From an uncultured Dehalococcoidia bacterium (GTDB lineage: Bacteria > Chloroflexota > Dehalococcoidia > Lucifugimonadales > UBA3495): 64,000 nt of DNA. Location of the stretch: NCBI GenBank assembly GCA_958296225.1, contig OY282456.1, positions 2,852,001 through 2,916,000 on the forward strand, in the 5' to 3' direction. Shown piece by piece: positions 37,949 through 47,018 of this stretch. The notes beneath the pieces were generated by a model. The model was not told where the DNA came from and did no database searches. It saw only the letters and a list, made by a program, of their open reading frames with translations. How positions within the stretch are numbered: the first letter of the stretch is position 1; every line of letters starts with the position of its first letter. Made by a program: the position numbers and the translations under genes.

Positions 37949-38413
37949 CTACTTCCTCAGTTTTGCAGTGATAATCACCCCGTCGGTGACGCTATAACCT
38001 ACGCCGGTGTCGACGTAGTGTTTGTCTTCGTAACGTGTACCGTACCAACTTGGGGTAGAGTCGTCCTTTTCCACTTCCACTCGTTCGGTATAGGTCCTCC
38101 CGTGCACCTGCTCGGCAGCTTCGACAGACGCTTCCACGGCCCGGCCACTGGTCAGCGGGAAAATGGACACCACCTCATAACCCTCGGCATCCAGCTGGAT
38201 GCAGTGTTTGGCTATGTCCTCTGCCAACTTGCGCCCAGCCGGGCGTTCGCCGGCGATACCGTACACCTGATCAGTGGAGCCGTTGCGCTCGGTGAGGTGG
38301 CTGTCAATCCCCAGATAACGGGAGACAAAGGCAGGCTTTTTGCTTTTCGCCGGTTGTTGGGCACCGCTATTTACGGATTTGCCGGCCGGCTTGTTACGAC
38401 TTTTAGTCGTCAT
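37949..38413 (-). CDS. Unknown protein with 'GYSVTDG' domain
   Basis: 154 residues from ATG 38413, chosen because GGAGG lies about 10 bases upstream; the frame is open further. Residues 65-150 contain CIQLDAEGYEVVSIFPLTSGRAVE and the terminal GYSVTDGVIITAKLRK, homologous to the N-terminal domain of the protein at 36812-37564. The N-terminal 40 residues are Lys/Ser-rich. Function unknown. Confidence 0.7.
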   Translation of the reverse strand: MTTKSRNKPAGKSVNSGAQQPAKSKKPAFVSRYLGIDSHLTERNGSTDQVYGIAGERPAGRKLAEDIAKHCIQLDAEGYEVVSIFPLTSGRAVEASVEAAEQVHGRTYTERVEVEKDDSTPSWYGTRYEDKHYVDTGVGYSVTDGVIITAKLRK

Positions 38414-38590
38414 AGAGTGGCGATCCTCCATGCAAATTTTTGGTGTCATCGGCGCGGTTGCAGTGGCCACGGCAATCGGATTCCACACTAACGCCGCCAG
38501 TGTCCGGCGATTGCCGCTCTGCATCCGCGATGACTGACGTTATTGTAAAGGGTGGACATCGCAGTTGCAACCGCGATGTCCGATGCCCTA

Positions 38591-39496
38591 TCAGTTGCCC
38601 TCCATCCCCCCAAACCGCAGCTGCACCCCCGACTTTTCCTCTTGCAGCTTGGCCACCGCGTCGGAATCCTCCGGCCCCCAGCCGCGGAACAGGGCCTCCA
38701 CGTGCCGCTGGTCAACCAGGTTGGACAGCTCCATGGGGATGCCGTATTCCCGGCCCAAATCCGTGGCGAGGCGCACGTCTTTGGCCGCCAGCGCCGTGGC
38801 GAACCCCGGCTCAAAGTTGTCGGCGAACAGGTAGCGGGGGAACTTTTCGGTGAGCCGCCGGTTGCCGCCGCTGCTGTTGGCGATGACGTCGGCCAGGGTT
38901 TCCAGCGACACGCCGGCCTTGACCCCCAGCGTCAGCGATTCGGCCATCAGCACGCCGATGCCCATGGACAGCAGGTTGTTGCAGATTTTGGTGACCATAC
39001 CGTTGCCGATTGCGCCGCAATAGACCACGTGGGAGCCGATGGCGTCCAGCATCGGCTTGACCGTATCGTAGGTGTCCCGGTTGCCGCCGACCATAACGGC
39101 CAGAGTGCCGGCCGCCGCGCCATATACTCCGCCGCTCACCGGCGCGTCCAGCACGGTTACGCCCCGCGCCGCGCATTCGTCGTGGATGCGGCGGATGACA
39201 GTGGGCGAGTTGGTGGACAGGTCAACGTACACGTCGCCCGAACCGGCCGCCGTCATAATGCCGCCCTCTCCCATCACCACGGCCTCAACATCGCGGGGAA
39301 CGGGCAGCGAGGTGAACACGGCGTCTTTGCCGGCCACGCAGCCGGCCGGCGTGTCGGCCCATTCCGCGCCCATCTCCAGCAGGTTGGTAGCCGACTCCCG
39401 GCGCAGGTCGTGCACCGTAAGTTGGTGGCCGGCTTTAATCATATTGGCGGCCATGGGGTTGCCCATATTGCCGACGCCGATGAACCCAGCTTTCAT
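38591..39496 (-). CDS. 3-hydroxyisobutyrate dehydrogenase family oxidoreductase
   Basis: 301 residues of the beta-hydroxyacid dehydrogenase family, NAD(P)-dependent. The Rossmann start is GFIGVGNMGNPMAANM, the substrate-binding segment is DAPVSGGVYGAAAGTLAVMVGG and the catalytic Lys is in GNGMVTKICNN. It would oxidise 3-hydroxyisobutyrate, tartronate semialdehyde or a similar acid; specificity is not deducible. It stands alone on the minus strand. Confidence 0.9.
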   Translation of the reverse strand: MKAGFIGVGNMGNPMAANMIKAGHQLTVHDLRRESATNLLEMGAEWADTPAGCVAGKDAVFTSLPVPRDVEAVVMGEGGIMTAAGSGDVYVDLSTNSPTVIRRIHDECAARGVTVLDAPVSGGVYGAAAGTLAVMVGGNRDTYDTVKPMLDAIGSHVVYCGAIGNGMVTKICNNLLSMGIGVLMAESLTLGVKAGVSLETLADVIANSSGGNRRLTEKFPRYLFADNFEPGFATALAAKDVRLATDLGREYGIPMELSNLVDQRHVEALFRGWGPEDSDAVAKLQEEKSGVQLRFGGMEGN

Positions 39497-39622
39497 AATC
39501 GCTCACTCCTGAAACCCGCCGGCAATGGCCGGACGCCGGCCGGGGGCAAGTGGCCGCATTATAGCACCCGGCGGGGCGGCCCCGGCGGCCGGGCGCGGCG
39601 ACACTTGCCGGAGCGGGTTTGC

Positions 39623-41575
39623 CTACTGCACCTCGCGGCGGACGTGGGTTAGGCTGCCGAAGGGGTCCTCGTTTTGCAGGCGCCGCCGGGCGTCCGGGTC
39701 GTCTTTGAGATACCAGTCGAACCAGGCGCGGGCGTACCAGTCGCGGATGAGGTGGGGCAGATAGACTTCGCCGGCGCCGGGCACGGCGGCCCAGTCCATC
39801 TGATAATAGGGTTCGCCGGGCGCGCCGGGCGGGCCAAACGCGGCCTCTCCGGTGGGCTTGCGACTGCGCATCGGAGTTTGCGCAAAGGGGATTTCGCCGC
39901 GCTGATAGGCCGGCCAGGGGTAATCGCGGGCAAAGTCGTCAACGATGGTGCCGTGGTCAGCGTCGCGGACGATGGCCAGGATGCGGTCGCCGGTGGCGCG
40001 CCGGTACGCGCTGAGGGCGACGGGCTGCGGGTTTTCCATCCGCTCCGGCAGCGCGCGTTCCGGTTCCAGGGGAAAGGCCAGCATCGGGTCGCCGCCGGCC
40101 GCCGCCAGCGTGGCCTGGAACAGCGTTACGAAAATGGACTGCACGAAGTCGTCCTCGTCGCCAATCATATTGAATACGGGCTGGCGGCTGCCCACCGGCA
40201 GGCCATCTGCGGTTTCGCCGCCGCCGTACATTTCCTCCGGCGTCCAAGTGAACGGCGGGCCGTTGTTGATGCCCAGCGCGGCGCGGACGCCGGGCAGGTG
40301 ATTGGCCCCCAGCTGCGCCGTCATCGAGCCCAGGGAGTGGCCGGAAAGTCCGGCGCGCGCGCCGTCAACACGCCCGGCCAGCAAGCCGCATAGTTCGCCG
40401 GCGGCGGTGGTCGCGCCCATCGTGGTCAGGGCGGCGCGGCAGTCGCCGGCGTCCTCTCCCAGCAGGCGGACGGTGTGCAGCACCAGGCCCACGTCGGCGA
40501 CGCGCTGGCGGAACAGGTTGCGCATCATCGTGGTGGCCCGCTCCACGCCGCCGGGAAGGACCTGCGCCGTCGTCGGGTCAAAGTTGGCCACGGCATCAAA
40601 TCCGCCGGATACGTCCACGCCAAACAGCAGCAGGTAAAACTGCGGTATAACCTTGAACTCGCTCAGCAGCGTCCGGTACGCATCCTGCAATTCCTGCGGA
40701 GTAGCCCCCTGCACGAAGGGCGAACCGGGGTCGTGAAAGACCATCGGCAGCGTGCCGTCGGAGATGAAAGTCGGCGCGGCGACGATATAGCCGTGGGAGG
40801 CCAGGAACTCGGCGTAGTTGCGCCACAGACTATGATGGCCGCCCAGCCCGTGCGCGATGACGATGACGGGGAACTTGCCGTCGGCGGGCGCGGCGTCCCG
40901 CCAGGCGTTCAGGGGCAGCGCCATATTGCGGCGGGCAATTTCGGCGCTGACGGCGGCCTGCCGCTCGGGTGGAGCCTGCGCCAACGGGGCGCCGCCATCG
41001 GCATAGATGGCTTGCAGATTGAGGAAACTGCCGCCGCCGGCGGCGGAGTACAGCGCTTCATCCCGCAGAAAGAAATCCAGCCGGTCGGCGCGCCGCCCGT
41101 CGGCGGCCGGGTAGGGAGAGCGCGGGCCGTCCAGCCGTCCGGCGGTGGTGTCCGGCATTGCGGGATACCAGAGCTGGAAAATCACCGTGCGGGTCTGGCC
41201 GGCGGCCTCTACCTGGCGCAGCATTTCCCGGTAGCCGGGGCTGGCGTAGGCGGTGTTCCAGGGGTCAAGCCGCTGGCGATTGTCCACGGCAAAGCTGGTA
41301 GCGGTGCCAACGGCGTAGTCGCCATAGGCGGCCTCCGGCGGGAAAGCGTCCAGTGAGTGCGGGTTGTTCATAGCGGACGGCTCCGGTTGGGGCATAACGG
41401 CGGTGGGTTCCGGCGCGGCGTCGGCGGCGTCGGCCGCCGGAACGTCCGTAGCCGGCGGGGGTTCGGTGAGGGACGGCGCCGGCGCAGTGGTCAGCGGCGC
41501 GCCGGTGCAGGCAATAGCGACTGCCGCCAGTATTGTCGCAACGGCCAGTGGCAGCAGTGTGGCTGGTTTGAGCAA
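39623..41575 (-). CDS. Alpha/beta-hydrolase lipoprotein, PAF-acetylhydrolase-like
   Basis: 650 residues. A lipoprotein signal with lipobox AVAIAC (Cys23) is followed by a Pro/Ala-rich linker of about 50 residues. The hydrolase has the oxyanion region VIVIAHGLGGHHSLWRNYAEFL, nucleophile GHSLGS and a candidate catalytic His in VRDADHGTIVDDF. The plan resembles plasma PAF-acetylhydrolase/dienelactone-hydrolase-like enzymes, which act on ester bonds of lipids. The protein is probably anchored on the outer face of the membrane. Physiological substrate unknown. Confidence 0.8.
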   Translation of the reverse strand: MLKPATLLPLAVATILAAVAIACTGAPLTTAPAPSLTEPPPATDVPAADAADAAPEPTAVMPQPEPSAMNNPHSLDAFPPEAAYGDYAVGTATSFAVDNRQRLDPWNTAYASPGYREMLRQVEAAGQTRTVIFQLWYPAMPDTTAGRLDGPRSPYPAADGRRADRLDFFLRDEALYSAAGGGSFLNLQAIYADGGAPLAQAPPERQAAVSAEIARRNMALPLNAWRDAAPADGKFPVIVIAHGLGGHHSLWRNYAEFLASHGYIVAAPTFISDGTLPMVFHDPGSPFVQGATPQELQDAYRTLLSEFKVIPQFYLLLFGVDVSGGFDAVANFDPTTAQVLPGGVERATTMMRNLFRQRVADVGLVLHTVRLLGEDAGDCRAALTTMGATTAAGELCGLLAGRVDGARAGLSGHSLGSMTAQLGANHLPGVRAALGINNGPPFTWTPEEMYGGGETADGLPVGSRQPVFNMIGDEDDFVQSIFVTLFQATLAAAGGDPMLAFPLEPERALPERMENPQPVALSAYRRATGDRILAIVRDADHGTIVDDFARDYPWPAYQRGEIPFAQTPMRSRKPTGEAAFGPPGAPGEPYYQMDWAAVPGAGEVYLPHLIRDWYARAWFDWYLKDDPDARRRLQNEDPFGSLTHVRREVQ

Positions 41576-41664
41576 TTGAAATTCTCCTGTGGTCGGTCAG
41601 GTCATCTACCGGAATATTATACTGCATTGACCGGACAGTAGCGGCTCGGGCGCCGCGCAATTCC

Positions 41665-41694
41665 TTGACCCTGCTGTTAAGCGTTGACTATAAT
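41665..41694 (+). promoter_or_regulatory. Promoter of pheS
   Basis: TTGACC (41665-41670), an 18-base spacer and a consensus TATAAT (41689-41694), 34 bases upstream of the pheS ATG. Confidence 0.75.
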
Positions 41695-41727
41695 TTGCCA
41701 TCTTATCATTTATTCCAGTCAGCAATC

Positions 41728-42789
41728 ATGACCCAACCCATTTCGCAAACACTATCCGCCGCGTCCGTGGCTGAACTGACGCGCGACGCTCTGCGCGAGC
41801 TGGAGGCAACCGCCGACGCCGAGGCCGCCGAACAGTGGCGGGTAGCCTATCTGGGCCGGCGGGGCCGGCTCACCGGATTGCTCCGCTCCATCTCCCAGCT
41901 GGAACCCGACCGGAGGCGGGAGGTCGGCTCCCGCGCCAACCAGGCCCGGGGTCTGCTGGAAGAAGCCTTGGCCCGCCGCACCCGCGAGCTGGCCCAGTCT
42001 GCCCTGGCGGCACGGGACGCCCTGGACGTTACCCTGCCGGGCCGCCCCGTCATCACCGGACGTCTCCATCCCACCACCCAGATTGTGCGGGAGATTTGCC
42101 ATGCGTTCCTGGCCATGGGGTTCAGCGTAGTTGAGGGGCCGGAGGTTGAACTGGACCACTATAACTTTGAGATGCTGAACATTCCCGCCGGTCATCCGGC
42201 GCGGGATATGTGGAACTCGCTGTGGGTGGACTACGTGAACGAAGCGGGGCAGCAGCCCATGCTGCTGCGGACGCATACCTCGCCGATGCAGGCCCGCGTT
42301 ATGGAAGCCCAGGAGCCGCCGGTGCGCGTGGTAGTGCCCGGCAAGTGCTACCGCTACGAGGCCACCGACGCCACCCACGAATGGCACTTCTACCAGATTG
42401 AGGGGCTGGCCGTGGCCGAGGGGATTACCTTTGCCAACCTGAAAGGCACCCTGTACGAATTCGCCCGCCGGGTGTTCGGCCCAGACCGGCAGATTCGCTT
42501 CCGCTGCGACTACTTCCCCTTTGTCGAGCCGGGGGTGGATATGTCCATCTCCAACTTCGTTGACCCGGCCACGGGCAAGCGCCCCATCAACCGGGATGAG
42601 GACTGGATTGAGATTATGGGCGCCGGCATGGTGCATCCCCGCGTGCTGGAAGGTGTGGGCTACGACCCGCAGCGCTACACCGGCTTCGCCTTCGGCATGG
42701 GGCCGGAACGCATCGGAATGCTGAAGTACGGCATTGACGACATTCGCCACTTCTACCGGAACGACGTGAGGTTTCTGCGGCAGTTCTGA
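41728..42789 (+). CDS. pheS: Phenylalanine-tRNA ligase alpha subunit
   Basis: 353 residues from ATG 41728, placed 34 bases after a consensus -10 box. It charges tRNAPhe with phenylalanine as an alpha2beta2 enzyme with PheT. An N-terminal coiled-coil arm is followed by the class II core: motif 2 around CYRYEATDATHEWHFYQIEG, LRTHTSPMQARVM, and the ending motif 3 FGMGPERIGMLKYGIDDIR. Unusually, pheT is not adjacent but 1.7 kb downstream, with five small genes between them. Confidence 0.98.
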   Translation: MTQPISQTLSAASVAELTRDALRELEATADAEAAEQWRVAYLGRRGRLTGLLRSISQLEPDRRREVGSRANQARGLLEEALARRTRELAQSALAARDALDVTLPGRPVITGRLHPTTQIVREICHAFLAMGFSVVEGPEVELDHYNFEMLNIPAGHPARDMWNSLWVDYVNEAGQQPMLLRTHTSPMQARVMEAQEPPVRVVVPGKCYRYEATDATHEWHFYQIEGLAVAEGITFANLKGTLYEFARRVFGPDRQIRFRCDYFPFVEPGVDMSISNFVDPATGKRPINRDEDWIEIMGAGMVHPRVLEGVGYDPQRYTGFAFGMGPERIGMLKYGIDDIRHFYRNDVRFLRQF

Positions 42790-42820
42790 CGCGCCGGCCG
42801 GGTATGCCGATTCAGTATGT

Positions 42821-43063
42821 ATGATTGAATACAGCCGGCACGCGCGGGAGCAGATGGCGGTCCGGGATATTTCCGAGGAAGCAGTTCGCTTGTGCCTGAC
42901 CGACCCGGATATTATCGAGCCCGACCCTGACCCGACGGTTATTCGCTATTTGCGCTGTGTACCGGGCCACACTAGGAAAATAAGGGTGGTCGTTCCTATC
43001 AACGCACGGGATTTCGTCATTACGGTACATCCCGACAGGAGGTTCCCATGCCCGCAGCGATAA
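42821..43063 (+). CDS. DUF4258 family protein (possible toxin)
   Basis: 80 residues: IEYSRHAREQMAVRDISEEAV then VRLCLTDPDIIEPDP and VVVPINARDFVITVHPD match the DUF4258 pattern (HAxxRMxxRxIS...V...P). DUF4258 proteins resemble RelE-like toxins and often pair with DUF2283 or similar proteins. It overlaps the next gene by 16 bases. Confidence 0.8.
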   Translation: MIEYSRHAREQMAVRDISEEAVRLCLTDPDIIEPDPDPTVIRYLRCVPGHTRKIRVVVPINARDFVITVHPDRRFPCPQR

Positions 43064-43773
43064 GGCGCCACCCGGAAGCTATGTCCTTGCGCTTCGCCGA
43101 TTTGCCCTACGAGGTCAGCGAAGAATTTGCCGACAATTTTGTGGCCGACTTCAGCCCTGACGACCAGGTAATCGGGCTGGAAATCGTTTGGTCTGACTCG
43201 TACCGTAAAGGGTCGGAACCGGCGCTGCTGGCATTCGGCTTGTTCGGCGCCGCACTGGCCGGATTAGGGTGGCGGTACTGCAAGACCGAATCCGGCGTGA
43301 TAGCGACTTTGCACCAGCAAATATTCGGGATGATTGAGGCAACAGGTTTAGGCTGGCACGTTTCTGCCGAAGCGCCTGTCGGGTTGAAAGAAGCCCCCCC
43401 TCGTCTGGACTTGGCTATTGCCGACGGTGCCGGCAATCTTTTGCTCTGCGCTGAGGTCAAGCAGGGCAAATTCCGTCAGGATGAGGTGCAGGAGTACGCC
43501 AAATTCCTGCGGGAAACCGTCATTCCAGCCCATCCCGGTACCATCGGAGTCTGCGTGTTAATCGACGATACCGGGCAGGGGCATCGCAACCCGCCCGTCC
43601 CGCCGGGCCGTTGGATTGACTGGCCTGAAGCCAAACTTCCCAACGGCGGCCATGTTTGGGCGCACATCGCCATCATCCCGCCCACCGGCTGCGTCTATCC
43701 CTGGCTGCCGGAAGGCTTTTTGCCCAGCCGGGGCGCAGTTAATGCGCCGCCGCCGGCAGTTGGTGTGTGTTAG
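43048..43773 (+). CDS. DUF2283-like start joined to PD-(D/E)XK-like domain
   Basis: 241 residues with AGGAGG before ATG 43048. Residues 12-50 (SLRFADLPYEVSEEFADNFV...DQVIGLEIV) resemble DUF2283, the usual partner of DUF4258. The remaining region contains RLDLAIADGAGNLLLCAEVKQGKF, a D...ExK nuclease-like signature. This may be a natural fusion or the result of a small deletion joining two genes. Function unknown; the context suggests defence or TA activity. Confidence 0.6.
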   Translation: MPAAIRRHPEAMSLRFADLPYEVSEEFADNFVADFSPDDQVIGLEIVWSDSYRKGSEPALLAFGLFGAALAGLGWRYCKTESGVIATLHQQIFGMIEATGLGWHVSAEAPVGLKEAPPRLDLAIADGAGNLLLCAEVKQGKFRQDEVQEYAKFLRETVIPAHPGTIGVCVLIDDTGQGHRNPPVPPGRWIDWPEAKLPNGGHVWAHIAIIPPTGCVYPWLPEGFLPSRGAVNAPPPAVGVC

Positions 43774-43818
43774 ACTGGGTGCCTAACCTTGTCCGGCGGC
43801 AGCCGTGGAACGAGTACA

Positions 43819-44079
43819 ATGCGGATTAGCCTTGAGGAAGCCGAGGGCAAGTTGACGGAACTTGCCCGGTACGCTCGCAAGGGCAGCGACGTGATAATCA
43901 CGAAAGACGGGCAGCCTTACCTCAGACTGTCTGCCCACCAGGGTTACCGGCAGCCCCTGCGCATCGACCTTCTGGAAGGGGCGTTCAACATATCGGATGA
44001 AGCCATTGACGAGCTTTTCCTCAGCCCAACGCCGCCGGAGGAAGCCGTCAAAGCGCTCCGGGAATACGAAAAAGAGTAA
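43819..44079 (+). CDS. Phd/YefM-type antitoxin
   Basis: 86 residues: ISLEEAEGKLTELARYARKGSDVIITKDGQPYLRL is the classic Phd/YefM N-terminal DNA-binding fold, followed by a C-terminal tail that would wrap the toxin. It overlaps the PIN toxin start by one base (TAATG). Confidence 0.85.
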   Translation: MRISLEEAEGKLTELARYARKGSDVIITKDGQPYLRLSAHQGYRQPLRIDLLEGAFNISDEAIDELFLSPTPPEEAVKALREYEKE

Positions 44080-44471
44080 TGGCATCGCTGCTGTTGGATA
44101 CCCATATTCTCCTGTGGCTGGTTAACGGCAGCTCCCGTTTGCGCGCTGACATCCGCGCCGCCGTCTCCAATCCGGCTAACGCGGTTTTCGTCAGCGCCGC
44201 CAGCGTTTGGGAAATTGCCATCAAACACTCCCAGGGACGGCGGAACGACTTTCAAATGCCCGTCAATCTCGAGGCGCTTCTGGAGGCTGTCGGATTTCGC
44301 CGGCTACCCGTCAATTTCGCCCACGCCCAGCAAGTCGCCGGCTTGCCAACGCACCACGGCGACCCCTTCGACCGTATGCTCATCGCACAGGCCCAGGTTG
44401 AGGGGCTTACGCTGGTCACTGCCGACTCCGCAATCCTGCGCTACGATGTTGCGCTAATGGACGCTTCGTAA
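44079..44471 (+). CDS. PIN-domain toxin (VapC type)
   Basis: 130 residues with PIN residues: Asp in LLLDTHILLWLV, Glu in SAASVWEIAIKHSQGR, Asp in HGDPFDRMLIAQAQ and TLVTADSAILRYDV. It is a likely ribonuclease toxin, coupled to the preceding Phd-type antitoxin. It lies just before pheT. Confidence 0.9.
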   Translation: MASLLLDTHILLWLVNGSSRLRADIRAAVSNPANAVFVSAASVWEIAIKHSQGRRNDFQMPVNLEALLEAVGFRRLPVNFAHAQQVAGLPTHHGDPFDRMLIAQAQVEGLTLVTADSAILRYDVALMDAS

Positions 44472-44504
44472 CCCCGCATCACCACGTGAATACTTGGCCC
44501 GCTT

Positions 44505-47000
44505 ATGCTCATCCCATTCTCCTGGCTCTCCGACTACGTTGACATCACGCTCCCGCCGGATGAGCTGGCCCACCGGCTCACCATGGGCGGCATTGAAGTG
44601 GGCGACGTTATCACCCGTGGCGGTTGGGAGGGCTGCGTCGTCGGCTACGTCCGCGCCACTCGCCCCCATCCCAACGCCGACACGCTGACCCTTTGCGAGG
44701 TTGACCCCGGCGACGGCCCGCCCCTTGAAGTGGTTTGCGGCGCGCCCAACGTGGCCGCCGGGCAGAAAATCTGCTTTGCCCGCCCCGGCGTAACGCTCCG
44801 CAATATGCACACCGGCCGCCGGGAGGAACTGAAACCGGCCCGCATCCGGGGCATCGTGTCCGAGGGGATGATTTGCTCTGAGGCCGAGCTGGAAATCAGC
44901 GACGAACACGAGGGCATCATCGTGCTGCCCGACGACGCGCCCGTTGGCGCGCCGCTGGACGACGTGCTCGGCGACACTTTTCTGGAGCTGGAACTCACGC
45001 CCAACCGGGGTGATTGCCTGTCCATCCTGGGCGTGGCCCGGGAGATTGGGGCCATCACCGGCCAGCCGGTGCGCGTGCCTGACACCGCCTATGCCGAAGC
45101 CGGCCCGCCGGTGGACACCCTGGCCCGGGTCACCATCGCCGACCCCGACCTGTGCCCGCGCTACACGGCGTCGGTAATCACCGGCATCAAAATCGGCCCC
45201 TCGCCGGACTGGCTGCAAGACCGCCTCACCGGCGCCGGCCTGCGTCCCATCAACAACGTGGTGGACGTTACCAACTACGTGATGCTGGAGTTCAATCAAC
45301 CCCTGCACGCCTTTGACCTGGACACCGTCACCGACCGCCACGTAATAGTGCGCCGCGCCGCCGACGGCGAGCAGTTCACCACCCTGGACGGCGTGGAGCG
45401 GACGCTAACCGCCGACAACCTGCTGATTGCCGACCCGGCCCAGGCCATCGGCATCGGCGGCGTGATGGGCGGCGCCAACAGCGAAATTACGCCGGCCACT
45501 ACCAATATGCTCCTGGAATCGGCGACGTTCCATAATCTGAACAACCGCCGTACCGCGTCCGGCCTGAATCTGCGCACCGAGGCCAGCCTGCGCTTTGAGA
45601 AAGGGCTGCGCCCGGAGCTGGCGCCCATCGCGTTGCGTCGGGCCACGCAGCTCATTCTGCAAACCGCCGGCGGCGCGGCCGCCGCCGGCATCATAGATGT
45701 GTTCCCGCATGGCGACGTGCCGGTTGCGCCCGTGCCGCTGACCGTGGCCCGTCTGCGCCAGGTGCTGGGCATGGCCCTGGACCTGGCCCGCGCGGAATCG
45801 GTGCTGCACAGCCTGGGCATCACGACGCGCCGCGCCGCGCCGGATCGCCTGGAGGCCGACCCGCCCTACTGGCGCAGCGACATCGCCATTGAGGAAGACC
45901 TGATTGAGGAAGTTATCCGCATCATCGGCTACGACGAAGTGCCGACAACCATGCTGTCGTCGCCCATCCCGTACCACCGGCCCGACCCGATGACCACGCT
46001 GAAAGACGCTCTGCGCGACGCCCTGGCCGCCGCCGGGATGCAGGAAACCATCAGCTACCCCCTGATCAGCCCCGATGATTTGAACCGCCTGGGCAATGCG
46101 CCGGACCTTTTACCAGTCACCGGTCTCACGCCGCTGCTCCGCATCGCCAACCCCATGTCCGCCGCGCAGGACGTGCTGCGCCCCACGCTGGCCGCCAGCA
46201 TCCTGAACACGCTGGCCTACAACCGGGGGCACAACGACGGCGGGTTCCGCCTTTTTGAGCTGGGGCGCGCGTTCATCCCCCAGGCAGCCGGGCTGCCCCC
46301 GGACTCTTTACCAACCGGCCCCTTACCAATCAGCCCTTTGCCAGTCGGCCCTTTGCCAATCGAACGGGAACTGGCCGCCGGCGTGATGTCCGGCCCCCGC
46401 TACGACGCCAACTGGCTGAGCGCTGCGGAGTCGCTGGACTTTTACGACCTTTCGGGAACGCTGGCGACGGCCCTTGACCGCATGGGCATCGCCGTTGCGT
46501 TTGAGTCCCACGAACACGCCCTGTTCCATCCGGGCCGGTGCGCCCGCATCGCCGGCAACGGGGGGCAAGCCATCGGCGTGATTGGGGAGTTGCATCCCGA
46601 CGTTTGCGACGCTTTCGACCTGGGGTCGGATACCGTAGCCTATTTCGAGCTGCGTCTGGACGATATGCTGGCCGCCGGTCAGGACGGCGCGGCGGAAGCG
46701 GCCCGTTTCCAATCCCTTTCCCGTTTCCCGGCGGCCCACCGGGACCTGGCGCTGGTGGTGCCGGCCGACGTGCCCGCCGCTAACGTGCAGCGTCTCATCG
46801 AGCGGGTGCGGTTGGTGGAACGAGCGGAGCTTTTCGACGTTTACCAAGGCGAGAATGTGCCGGAGGGAACGCGCTCGCTGGCTTTTCGCATCCGGTTCCG
46901 CGCCGCCGACCGCACGCTGACCGCCGAGGATGTGAACCGGGCGCTGAACGGGTTGACACGGGTTTTGCAGCGGGAAGCGGGCGCGACGGTGCGCGGGTAG
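44505..47000 (+). CDS. pheT: Phenylalanine-tRNA ligase beta subunit
   Basis: 831 residues with the standard order: N-terminal tRNA-binding OB-fold (GCVVGYVRATRPHPNADTL), B3/B4 editing region (LTPNRGDCLSILGVAREI), B5, catalytic-like core, and the C-terminal FDX-ACB domain ending ALNGLTRVLQREAGATVRG. A short Pro-rich repeated insert (LPTGPLPISPLPVGPLPI, about residues 605-622) is unusual. Its last 150 bases are duplicated at 47892-48045. Confidence 0.98.
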   Translation: MLIPFSWLSDYVDITLPPDELAHRLTMGGIEVGDVITRGGWEGCVVGYVRATRPHPNADTLTLCEVDPGDGPPLEVVCGAPNVAAGQKICFARPGVTLRNMHTGRREELKPARIRGIVSEGMICSEAELEISDEHEGIIVLPDDAPVGAPLDDVLGDTFLELELTPNRGDCLSILGVAREIGAITGQPVRVPDTAYAEAGPPVDTLARVTIADPDLCPRYTASVITGIKIGPSPDWLQDRLTGAGLRPINNVVDVTNYVMLEFNQPLHAFDLDTVTDRHVIVRRAADGEQFTTLDGVERTLTADNLLIADPAQAIGIGGVMGGANSEITPATTNMLLESATFHNLNNRRTASGLNLRTEASLRFEKGLRPELAPIALRRATQLILQTAGGAAAAGIIDVFPHGDVPVAPVPLTVARLRQVLGMALDLARAESVLHSLGITTRRAAPDRLEADPPYWRSDIAIEEDLIEEVIRIIGYDEVPTTMLSSPIPYHRPDPMTTLKDALRDALAAAGMQETISYPLISPDDLNRLGNAPDLLPVTGLTPLLRIANPMSAAQDVLRPTLAASILNTLAYNRGHNDGGFRLFELGRAFIPQAAGLPPDSLPTGPLPISPLPVGPLPIERELAAGVMSGPRYDANWLSAAESLDFYDLSGTLATALDRMGIAVAFESHEHALFHPGRCARIAGNGGQAIGVIGELHPDVCDAFDLGSDTVAYFELRLDDMLAAGQDGAAEAARFQSLSRFPAAHRDLALVVPADVPAANVQRLIERVRLVERAELFDVYQGENVPEGTRSLAFRIRFRAADRTLTAEDVNRALNGLTRVLQREAGATVRG

Positions 47001-47018
47001 GCAAGGAGAAACAGAGAT

